Source of the DNA: Chloroflexota bacterium
GTDB lineage: Bacteria; Chloroflexota; Anaerolineae; Anaerolineales; Villigracilaceae
Direction: 5' to 3'
DNA length: 6,436 nt
NCBI GenBank assembly: GCA_021823555.1
Contig: JAKANW010000172.1
Location: 1 to 6,436, forward strand
Shown here: piece after piece, positions 1 to 5,216 of the stretch
Layout: each line of letters starts with the position of its first letter
How positions within the stretch are numbered: position 1 is the stretch's first letter
Notes under the pieces: generated by a model
The model's database searches: none
What the model was told of the DNA's origin: nothing
Seen by the model: the letters and a program-made list of their open reading frames with translations, nothing else
Position numbers and translations under genes: made by a program

Positions 1-716
1 CCAGGAGTAGTCTCAGAATAACCCGTGCCCCCTCCAACCAACACGTTCTGCTCATTGGCTTCGTACGGCAACCGCACGATCACATCCGCCATACCGATGG
101 TATCCTTCCAACCTGCGCCCGTCTCCAGGATATATTGGAAGGCAACGTATGGCTTATACCCGTAGCCATCGGCTGCGTACGTCACTTCAATGGCAACGTC
201 CTCTCCTACAGGAAAAGTAACGTCAAATGCGGCCCATGGAATTTGCGCCTGCTCCTGGCTTTGGGCAGAGACGGGACATAGAGTGCAATCTGGCACATAC
301 CCAATCCCATTGAAATATGGAGCCATGACCCGTTTCGTCGGCACAGTTTTATCGTTTACTTTGATGATAATGTCTTTTATTTCGGGGAACTTCCCCAAGC
401 CATCTGAACTGCCGTCGAAAAACGTCAAGGGGAAGCGCACCTGCATACTCTCATCGGCTGTCCCCAGGTTGCGCATGGTAAACTTTGCCACCGTCTTTGC
501 AATGGCCATGAGCTTCCCCGCGGGATCGGGCAGGACGGTCAAAGTAACCATTTCAGACATCATTCGCACCTGGGTTGCCTCTGCGCCTGGGACAATGCCT
601 GCTCCAGGCGGGAATACGGGCGGAGCTATATCCGCCCATGCGGGCTGCGGCGGAAACGCAATAGTGAAAAATGCCAACAAGGATAGAACCGAGAAACATT
701 TCAAAATGAATTTCAT
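1..716 (-). CDS. Secreted protein of unknown function, C-terminal part beyond the left edge
   Basis: The reading frame is open from ATG 716 to the window edge, giving 238 complete codons with no stop seen. Residues 1-28 form a classical signal peptide: basic Lys2 and Lys6, a hydrophobic core around 8-21, and an A-W-A cleavage site before Asp29. The product is therefore exported. The mature part starts DIAPPVFPPGA and reads like beta-rich extracytoplasmic domains, with short alternating hydrophobic segments such as MRNLGTADESMQVRFPLTFF and DIIIKVNDKTV. A CxxC pair lies at Cys144/Cys147, and a YILETGAGW segment at 195-203. A GGAGGT Shine-Dalgarno sequence at 721-726 sits 4 nt before the start, and a good promoter lies just upstream (746-774). 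The gene is divergent from tatD. The general look recalls DUF4424-like secreted proteins, but I cannot assign a family. That it is a real gene is well supported by signal peptide, RBS and promoter together. Confidence 0.85.
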   Translation of the reverse strand, partial: MKFILKCFSVLSLLAFFTIAFPPQPAWADIAPPVFPPGAGIVPGAEATQVRMMSEMVTLTVLPDPAGKLMAIAKTVAKFTMRNLGTADESMQVRFPLTFFDGSSDGLGKFPEIKDIIIKVNDKTVPTKRVMAPYFNGIGYVPDCTLCPVSAQSQEQAQIPWAAFDVTFPVGEDVAIEVTYAADGYGYKPYVAFQYILETGAGWKDTIGMADVIVRLPYEANEQNVLVGGGTGYSETTP

Positions 717-745
717 CGCGACCTCCGTGGACAAAAACTATATCC

Positions 746-774
746 AATATAGCGAGGGGAGTTTGGAAAGTCAA
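746..774 (-). promoter_or_regulatory. Sigma-70-type promoter of the secreted-protein gene
   Basis: Read on the minus strand, TTGACT (769-774) is followed after exactly 17 bp by TATATT (746-751), both close to the housekeeping consensus. Transcription would begin near 739, leaving a leader of about 23 nt that contains the GGAGGT ribosome-binding site. The -35 box overlaps the region just upstream of the tatD -10 box on the other strand. Confidence 0.75.
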
Positions 775-791
775 TCAATCTAAAGTCAGTC

Positions 792-800
792 TGATATAAT
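792..800 (+). promoter_or_regulatory. Extended -10 promoter for tatD and the prenyl synthase gene
   Basis: The sequence TGATATAAT is a perfect extended -10 element (TGn plus consensus TATAAT, hexamer at 795-800). No good -35 box is found 16-18 bp upstream; position 772-777 reads CAATCA. Extended -10 promoters often tolerate this. Transcription would start near 807, only about 17 nt before the tatD ATG, and that short leader carries no Shine-Dalgarno sequence. Confidence 0.6.
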
Positions 801-823
801 CTGCCTGCTTTCCCCCAAATGAG

Positions 824-1650
824 ATGAGACTCACCGACACTCATTGCCACCTCGACCTGGATCAGTTCGACGCCGACCGCGACGAAGTCATTCAGCGCGC
901 CGCGAAAGCCGGGGTAAGCCGGATCTTGATCCCGGCTCTGACTCTGGACTCGAGCCTGGCCGCCGTTAAATTGGCCGCTGCTCATCCCATGCTGTTCGCG
1001 GCCATCGGTGTGCACCCAAACGATGCCCAAACGTGGAATGAGTCCGCCACAGACGAACTGCGGGCGCTGGCCTCCAGGTCTGATAAAGTGGTCTCCATCG
1101 GCGAGATCGGGCTTGACTATTACTGGGACTCGGCTGCTCACAATCTGCAACAACGCATCTTGCGCGAACAGCTCGCCCTGGCTGCCGAGTTGAATCTGCC
1201 GGTGGTGATCCACTTGCGGGAAAAGGATAACGCCGGGCAGGGGCCGGCCTCGTCAGATTTGATGGAGATCCTGGAGGAGTGGATGGCAGGCCTCAGGTCC
1301 AGGAATGAAGCGCTGGCCGAGCGTCCCGGGGTATTGCATTCCTTTTCCGGTTCGGGTGAGCTGGCCAGGCAGCCATCAACCTTAATTTTTACGTGGGCAT
1401 TACAGGGCCGGTCACCTTCAAAAATGCCCGTAACCGGCGGGAACTGGTCGCATCGCTTCCGCTCGAACGGGTTTTAATTGAAACGGACGCGCCGTACCTG
1501 GCGCCGGTTCCTCGCCGAGGAAAACGCAACGAACCTGCCTTTGTTGCCCACATTGCTGATAAAATAGCAGAAATCCATTCCAAACACCCCGAGGAAGTCG
1601 CCGCCGCCACGAGCCTTAATGCGGCGCGGCTCTTCGCCTGGGGAGACTGA
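824..1650 (+). pseudogene. tatD: TatD-family metal-dependent hydrolase, split by a -1 nt frameshift
   Basis: TatD enzymes are TIM-barrel metallohydrolases with DNase/3'-5' exonuclease activity. The first frame (824-1477) holds THCHLD with metal ligands His7 and His9, GVHP (62-65), GEIGLDYYWD with Glu94, VVIHLRE with His130 and LHSFSG with His172. After Gln183 (codon 1370-1372) homology stops and the frame ends at TAA 1475-1477 with an unrelated tail. The -1 frame continues the family sequence from Ala (codon 1372-1374): AINLNFYVGITGPVTFKNA, then LIETDAPYLAPVPRRGKRNEP with the catalytic Asp, ending at TGA 1650. Joining the two with one added base near 1370-1373 gives about 275 residues, normal for the family. 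The start is ATG 824, with no Shine-Dalgarno sequence. As written, the product lacks the last catalytic Asp and is probably inactive, unless this is a sequencing error. A gene caller would report two pieces, 824-1477 and about 1393-1650. Family identity is near certain; the cause of the break is unknown. Confidence 0.9.
1640..1645 (+). promoter_or_regulatory. Shine-Dalgarno sequence that sets a TTG start for the prenyl synthase
   Basis: GGGGAG lies 6 nt before TTG 1652, inside the last codons of tatD. The in-frame ATG at 1619 has no purine-rich sequence before it and would add 11 residues that merely re-read the tatD end in another frame. The TTG is therefore preferred. Confidence 0.7.
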
Positions 1651-1651
1651 T

Positions 1652-2617
1652 TTGAGCACGGTATCTTTTCTATCACCTGTACAGGAACAAGTTAAACTCA
1701 TTGAAGAGCGGATGCGCGCCCAGGCAGATGAAAGCCATCCCGACCTGCGCGCCGCCCTCGAGCATTTACTAGTCGCGGGAGGCAAGCGCATCCGGCCAAC
1801 CCTCGGCCTGTTGATTGGAAACATGTTGGGGGCTGAAGAGTGGCGTCTGGTCACCCTGGGGGCGGCGGTCGAATTGCTGCACACAGCCACATTGGTGCAC
1901 GATGACCTGATTGACGGCGCGCTCCTGCGCCGCGGCATGCCCACACTAAACGCGCGCTGGTCCCCGCCCGCCACGGTGTTGACGGGCGATTTCCTGTTTG
2001 CGCGCGCCGCCAAGCTGGCCGCCGAGACAGACTACCTGCCGCTGATGAAATCCTTCTCCGAAACACTGGCCATCATCGTCAACGGCGAGTTGACCCAGAT
2101 GTTCACCGGCCGCGGCCTGATCAGCCGCGAGAACTATTACAAGCGTATCTACGCCAAGACCGCCTCCCTGTTCGAAATGACCTCCCGCGCGGCTGCCATG
2201 ATCAGTCCTGTGGACAAGAACATGGTCGAGTCCATGCGCGATTTTGGTTACCAGCTTGGCATGGCTTTTCAGGTCGTGGATGATATCCTGGATTTTACCG
2301 GGGACCAAAACACCGTCGGCAAGCCGCTCGGTTCTGACCTGCTCAACGGCCTGGTGACCCTGCCTGCCATTATCTATGCCGAAACCCACCCTGACGATCC
2401 GGATATCCAATCCCTGCCCCAGGGCGGCTGGACCAACGTGGATAATATGGCGCGCTTGATCGAGAACATCCGCAACAGCGACGCAACCCAAAAATCCATG
2501 GCTGAAGCCGGCCAATACATTGAACGCGCCCTGGCTAAGTTGGAACCACTTCACTCCAGTGTCGAACACGATGCCTTGGAAAGCTTGGCAAGGTATATCG
2601 TAGACCGCAGGGTATGA
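1652..2617 (+). CDS. Polyprenyl diphosphate synthase (trans, long-chain type)
   Basis: This enzyme condenses isopentenyl diphosphate onto an allylic diphosphate to build isoprenoid chains, here most likely the side chain of a respiratory quinone. From the TTG start it has 321 residues, the usual family length. Visible motifs are GGKRIRP (43-49), the first aspartate-rich motif DDLID (84-88, followed by RRG at 93-95) and the second DDILD (210-214, in FQVVDDILDFTGD), then GKPLGSDL (223-230). Both Mg-diphosphate sites are intact. The residue five places before the first Asp is Ala79, not an aromatic one. In this family that favours long products, so a hexa- to octaprenyl-type enzyme is more likely than a farnesyl or geranylgeranyl synthase (inference). 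The usual Lys of the GK-x-TLP segment is Leu234 here. The gene starts 1 nt after the tatD stop, suggesting translational coupling. A hepT/ispB-like name would fit but cannot be fixed from sequence alone. Confidence 0.93.
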   Translation: MSTVSFLSPVQEQVKLIEERMRAQADESHPDLRAALEHLLVAGGKRIRPTLGLLIGNMLGAEEWRLVTLGAAVELLHTATLVHDDLIDGALLRRGMPTLNARWSPPATVLTGDFLFARAAKLAAETDYLPLMKSFSETLAIIVNGELTQMFTGRGLISRENYYKRIYAKTASLFEMTSRAAAMISPVDKNMVESMRDFGYQLGMAFQVVDDILDFTGDQNTVGKPLGSDLLNGLVTLPAIIYAETHPDDPDIQSLPQGGWTNVDNMARLIENIRNSDATQKSMAEAGQYIERALAKLEPLHSSVEHDALESLARYIVDRRV

Positions 2618-2661
2618 GTCTATCGCCAATCGGCGACTTATAATGGCTATACGCAACTCGC

Positions 2662-2690
2662 TTGACGAAGAGAATCTACCGTGCTAAAAT
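2662..2690 (+). promoter_or_regulatory. Sigma-70-type promoter of the DUF177-sigma factor unit
   Basis: TTGACG (2662-2667) and TAAAAT (2685-2690) are separated by exactly 17 bp. Transcription would begin near 2697. This is downstream of the first in-frame ATG of the next gene (2693), so that ATG cannot serve as start for this transcript. The element shares TTGACGAA, spacing and TAAAAT with the promoter at 4483-4511. Confidence 0.75.
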
Positions 2691-2743
2691 AAATGCACGG
2701 ATTTTCTTATACGAAAGCCCGAATCTCCTTTTACATAGCTGCC

Positions 2744-3250
2744 GTGAACATCCCCAAAAAACCCTTTCGCCTGAATGTCGGCTTTATTAACAAGGAAGAA
2801 GTCGGCTATAACCACGAATTCCCGTTTGACTATGAAGAAGTTCAGATTGGCAATGATCTGGCCCTGCGCAACTTCACCGGCTCGGCCGTTATTGGCCGCA
2901 CACCCCAAGGTCTGATCGTACAGGGAAACTTCAGGGGTACACTGACGCTCGCATGTGTCCGTTGTCTAACAGAATTCGAGTTCGATCTCAAGTGGGAACT
3001 GACCGAACTTTATGCCTTCAATAAAAAATCCATGACCGAATCCGGGCTGATACTTCCAGACGATGCCCACATTGATCTGGCGCCTCTGCTGCGCGAATAC
3101 GCCCTGCTCGAAGTGCCCATCAAACCCCTATGTAAACCTGATTGCAAGGGGTTGTGCACGGTGTGCGGCGAAAACCTGAATGAAACGGATTGCGGCCATC
3201 ACCCCGAACAAGGCGATTCACCTTTTGCAGCTCTAAAGGATCTGCTCTAA
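2744..3250 (+). CDS. YceD/DUF177 family cysteine-rich protein
   Basis: This belongs to the YceD (DUF177) family, cytosolic proteins usually encoded beside the L32 gene rpmF and linked to 23S rRNA/ribosome biogenesis; the biochemical role is unclear. From GTG 2744 it has 168 residues, the usual length. The body shows the family pattern: RLNVGFI near the start, GSAVIGRTPQGLIVQGNF (46-63), CVRC (71-74) followed by TELYAF, and the C-terminal cysteine cluster CKPDCKGLCTVCG (130-142) with Cys150, likely a zinc site. The longer reading from ATG 2693 would add 17 residues, but that ATG lies before the predicted transcription start and the extra residues do not look like the family. No Shine-Dalgarno sequence precedes either start. 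The sigma factor gene follows after 25 nt, and no rpmF lies next to it here. Family confidence is high, start confidence moderate. Confidence 0.88.
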   Translation: MNIPKKPFRLNVGFINKEEVGYNHEFPFDYEEVQIGNDLALRNFTGSAVIGRTPQGLIVQGNFRGTLTLACVRCLTEFEFDLKWELTELYAFNKKSMTESGLILPDDAHIDLAPLLREYALLEVPIKPLCKPDCKGLCTVCGENLNETDCGHHPEQGDSPFAALKDLL

Positions 3251-3253
3251 AGT

Positions 3254-3269
3254 ATCCTGCCTGAAGGAT
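3254..3269 (+). promoter_or_regulatory. Small hairpin covering the sigma factor ribosome-binding site
   Basis: ATCCT (3254-3258) and AGGAT (3265-3269) can pair around a 6-nt loop. The right arm contains most of the GAAGG(A) Shine-Dalgarno sequence (3263-3268) that lies 8 nt before GTG 3276. Pairing would hide the site, so it could tie sigma factor translation to ribosomes finishing the DUF177 gene. At 5 bp with A-T ends the stem is weak and may be chance. Confidence 0.3.
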
Positions 3270-3275
3270 GGCAAC

Positions 3276-4430
3276 GTGGCGCACAAACAACATCAAGCAG
3301 CCCTCAGCCTTCTCCTGGAAAAGGCTGGCGTTCAAGGTTACCTGACCACAGGCGACCTGATGGAAGTGATTCCCGACAGCAGCACAGAACATCTGCGGAG
3401 CTTGCTGGCTGCCCTGCGGCGCCACAATGTGGATGTGCTTGATTCTGAAGATGACGCATCAGACTACCCCGAAGCTGACCCGATCTCGAACGAATTCATC
3501 CCCACCCCTGACGAAGCCTTTGCGAGCGACGACACGATTGGTCTATACCTGAAGGAGATGTCGCGCGTCCCCTTGCTCTCTGCTAAAGAAGAGCTTGCCC
3601 TGGCAATCCGTATCGAGCAGGGCTGCCATGCCCAAAAAGAATCCATCCAACTGAATGGACGCGGCGCAGCGGCTGCCCGCTGCAAACTTGATCCCCTGAT
3701 CCAGGATGGCATGTTGGCGCGCGAGCATCTTATTAAGGCCAATACCCGGCTTGTCGTCAGTATCGCTAAAAGGTATATGGGACGCGGCGTAGCCTTTCTT
3801 GACCTGGTCCAGGAAGGCAACCTTGGCCTGATGAAAGCCGTCGAGAAATACGATTACCACCGCGGCTTCCGTTTCTCCACTTATGCCAGTTGGTGGATCC
3901 GCCAGACTATTACGCGCGCCATTACCGACCAGGCTCGTACCATCCGCGTGCCAGTCCACATGATTGACCGAATCCGCCAGTTATACAAGGCCACCCACGA
4001 CCTCGAACAAAAACTGGGACGCCAGCCAACCATTGAAGAACTGGCGGCGCAGGCTGAACTCAGCGTCCGCAAGGTGCAGTGGATCATAAAGGTTTCCTGG
4101 CAGCCGCTTTCCCTGGAAAGCCCGGTCGGTGACGGTGAGGATGCCGAACTGGAAAACTTCATCGAAGACGATTTCAGCCCCACCCCTCTCCAGAGCGCCT
4201 ACCTGTCCATGCTCAAGGAGAAACTGGAGGAAGTACTGACCACCCTTTCGCCCCGGGAGGCGCGCGTCTTGCGGCTCCGCTTTGGTCTGGATGATGGCAA
4301 CGCATATACCCTGGAGGAGGTCGGACAGAAGTTCGGGTTGACGCGCGAACGCATCCGCCAAATTGAAGGTCGGGCCTTGAGACAGTTAAGGCAACCGCCC
4401 AAAGCACACCAACTCAAGGAATATCTGTAA
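3276..4430 (+). CDS. rpoD: Primary RNA polymerase sigma factor (RpoD/SigA)
   Basis: This is the housekeeping sigma-70 factor, which directs RNA polymerase to TTGACA/TATAAT-type promoters. It has 384 residues. Region 1.1 spans about 5-56 (LLLEKAGVQGYLTTGDLMEVIP). Region 1.2 is about 85-115 (DDTIGLYLKEMSRVPLLSAKEE). Region 2 is about 148-220, with RLVVSIAKRYMGRG, FLDLVQEGNLGLMKAVEKYDYHRG and the -10-recognising FRFSTYASWWIRQTITRAI. Region 3 is about 228-305 (IRVPVHM, LGRQPTIEELA). Region 4 is about 312-384, with LSPREARVLRLRFGL and the -35-binding helix-turn-helix TLEEVGQKFGLTRERIRQIE. The presence of region 1.1 and completeness of all regions mark it as the primary factor, not an alternative one. 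The GTG start has GAAGG 8 nt upstream. Between regions 1.2 and 2.1 there are roughly 25 more residues than in compact primary sigmas. The promoters found in this window fit its expected specificity. Confidence 0.96.
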   Translation: MAHKQHQAALSLLLEKAGVQGYLTTGDLMEVIPDSSTEHLRSLLAALRRHNVDVLDSEDDASDYPEADPISNEFIPTPDEAFASDDTIGLYLKEMSRVPLLSAKEELALAIRIEQGCHAQKESIQLNGRGAAAARCKLDPLIQDGMLAREHLIKANTRLVVSIAKRYMGRGVAFLDLVQEGNLGLMKAVEKYDYHRGFRFSTYASWWIRQTITRAITDQARTIRVPVHMIDRIRQLYKATHDLEQKLGRQPTIEELAAQAELSVRKVQWIIKVSWQPLSLESPVGDGEDAELENFIEDDFSPTPLQSAYLSMLKEKLEEVLTTLSPREARVLRLRFGLDDGNAYTLEEVGQKFGLTRERIRQIEGRALRQLRQPPKAHQLKEYL

Positions 4431-4470
4431 GCAGAGACGAGGGAAACTTTTATCTAACTCACCTTACAGA
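4424..4470 (+). repeat. Perfect 8-bp inverted repeat across the sigma factor stop codon
   Basis: TCTGTAAG (4424-4431, containing the TAA stop) and CTTACAGA (4463-4470) are exact reverse complements separated by 31 nt. The transcript could fold into a long-loop hairpin at the end of the sigma factor message. No T-run follows, so it is not a standard terminator. It may be a 3'-end stability element or chance. Confidence 0.35.
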
Positions 4471-4482
4471 GAACGCGATGTC

Positions 4483-4511
4483 TTGACGAAAGCCGCCGTG
4501 GGGAATAAAAT
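4483..4511 (+). promoter_or_regulatory. Sigma-70-type promoter upstream of the 15-residue-repeat gene
   Basis: TTGACG (4483-4488), a 17-bp spacer and TAAAAT (4506-4511) form a near-consensus promoter with the same hexamers as 2662-2690. The expected start is near 4518. The transcript would meet a terminator-like hairpin (4532-4561) within 15 nt and the next gene about 80 nt downstream. Confidence 0.72.
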
Positions 4512-4531
4512 CTCACTCCGTTGTGACTGGA

Positions 4532-4561
4532 GCCTCCGCCATATCGCGGGGAGGCATTTTT
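4532..4561 (+). terminator. Intrinsic-terminator-like hairpin between rpoD and the 15-residue-repeat gene
   Basis: GCCTCC (4532-4537) pairs with GGAGGC (4550-4555) around a 12-nt G+C-rich loop that can pair further with a bulge. A run of five T follows at 4557-4561. It could end the sigma factor transcript. Because a promoter lies just before it (4483-4511), it could also act as an attenuator in the leader of the next gene. A competing stem, CTCC (4516-4519) with GGAG (4529-4532), shares one base with the left arm. Confidence 0.6.
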
Positions 4562-4598
4562 ATGCCCGCAAATAGGGTTTATTAATGGAGTACCCATA

Positions 4599-5126
4599 AT
4601 GCCAGACCTCCCAACAGCCGATACTGGAGAAGAACAGCCACAGGTCACCAACCTGACCCAGGTGGATGTCGAGACGGTGCAAGCGGAACTGGTGCGGATG
4701 CATCAGAGCACGGCCCAAACTGTTGAGGCAGGTGAAGTGGAATTGCACACAGCCGCCGCATTCGATGTCAATGCGGGGCACGTGTCCGCCCATGAAGCCG
4801 CGCTGGGACTGATTCAAGCCACCGACGTGATCATGCAAAATAGCGCGGTGGCTGCAATGCGCGCTGAGACTGTCCAAGTGAATGGCGGCACGGGCGTGGT
4901 CGTGGCAGGAAACGCCGAACTGAGGAATACCTACGCGGGTGTGGTGGCAGCCCGCGAGGTGCGCGGGGAACGGATCGAGTCCATCATCCTGTTGGCCCGC
5001 CGTGTGGATGGGGATGTCAAAACGGTGGTGGATACGCGCGGCGCGCTGATCGCCGGCCTGGTTGGCGGTTTGTTTGCCGGGTTGATGATGTTGCTGGGCC
5101 GGGCGCTGTTCGGCCGAAAATCGTAA
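4599..5126 (+). CDS. Tail-anchored 15-residue-repeat protein of unknown function
   Basis: I do not recognise the family. The protein has 175 residues and no signal peptide. Residues 1-26 are acidic and polar. Residues 27-145 are eight degenerate 15-residue repeats with the pattern hydrophobic-x-Ala-x-x-Val-x-hydrophobic, starting at Val27, Val42, Val57, Ile72, Met87, Val101, Val116 and Leu131; one repeat (87-100) is one residue short. Such regular short repeats with alternating hydrophobic residues suggest a beta-solenoid, in the manner of bactofilin-like or other polymer-forming folds (inference only). A single hydrophobic helix follows (about 148-170, ALIAGLVGGLFAGLMMLLG) and then a basic tail ending GRKS. 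The repeat domain would thus lie in the cytoplasm, anchored by the C-terminus. GGAG (4587-4590) lies 8 nt before the ATG. The gene sits between rpoD and L25, with its own promoter and a leader hairpin. That the ORF is real is well supported by RBS, repeats and membrane segment. Confidence 0.82.
   Translation: MPDLPTADTGEEQPQVTNLTQVDVETVQAELVRMHQSTAQTVEAGEVELHTAAAFDVNAGHVSAHEAALGLIQATDVIMQNSAVAAMRAETVQVNGGTGVVVAGNAELRNTYAGVVAAREVRGERIESIILLARRVDGDVKTVVDTRGALIAGLVGGLFAGLMMLLGRALFGRKS
4677..5033 (+). repeat. Eight tandem degenerate 45-bp (15-codon) units
   Basis: The repeats are visible in the protein and largely diverged in DNA. Units begin, in protein terms, VQAELV, VEAGEV, VNAGHV, IQATDV, MRAETV, VVAGNA, VAAREV and LLARRV. 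Spacing is 15, 15, 15, 15, 14, 15 and 15 residues. The strict spacing despite sequence drift points to old internal duplication kept by structural need. Confidence 0.7.
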
Positions 5127-5129
5127 ATC

Positions 5130-5150
5130 CCCTGGCCGTTCCCGGCCGGG
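5130..5150 (+). other. G+C-rich hairpin after the 15-residue-repeat gene
   Basis: CCC-T-GGCCG (5130-5138) pairs with CGGCCGGG (5143-5150) around a TTCC loop, with one bulged T, starting 3 nt after the TAA stop. The stem is strong, but the following sequence (TGAAATTTAT) lacks a true T-run. It may be a weak or factor-assisted terminator, or a 3'-end stabiliser that still lets transcription pass into the L25 gene. Confidence 0.45.
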
Positions 5151-5216
5151 TGAAATTTATCTAGAGAGCGAAGGTACCCTCTGACATGGAGGGGAGAGGC
5201 GCTCGAGGAGAACAAG

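Noticed and set aside
190..783. Plus-strand open frame of 197 codons across the left region
   Set aside because: It lies opposite the minus-strand gene that has a signal peptide, RBS and promoter. Its own product has no domain-like pattern, and no Shine-Dalgarno sequence precedes it.
713..1213. Minus-strand open frame of 166 codons
   Set aside because: It is antisense to the well-conserved tatD start and across the promoter region; its protein shows no recognisable motif.
1381..1392. Programmed -1 slippage on the T-run in tatD
   Set aside because: The site is not a proper X-XXY-YYZ heptamer in the zero frame, and family sequence already fits the new frame upstream of the T-run (AINLNF), which places the lesion near 1370.
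1619..1621. ATG as start of the prenyl synthase
   Set aside because: There is no Shine-Dalgarno sequence, and it would overlap tatD by 32 nt. TTG 1652 has GGGGAG at the right distance and follows the tatD stop by 1 nt.
2623..2636. TCGCC/GGCGA hairpin after the prenyl synthase as terminator
   Set aside because: The stem is only 5 bp and no T-run follows.
2639..2644. TATAAT after the prenyl synthase stop as a promoter
   Set aside because: There is no -35 box at a suitable distance and no extended TGn, while a far better promoter lies 20 bp downstream.
1946..2656. Minus-strand open frame of 236 codons opposite the prenyl synthase
   Set aside because: This is a typical antisense shadow of a G+C-rich gene; the plus strand carries both aspartate-rich motifs and all conserved blocks.
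5177..5193. CCCTC/GAGGG hairpin in the L25 leader as a regulatory structure
   Set aside because: It is a short stem with a 7-nt loop in purine-rich sequence, with nothing to tie it to L25 control.
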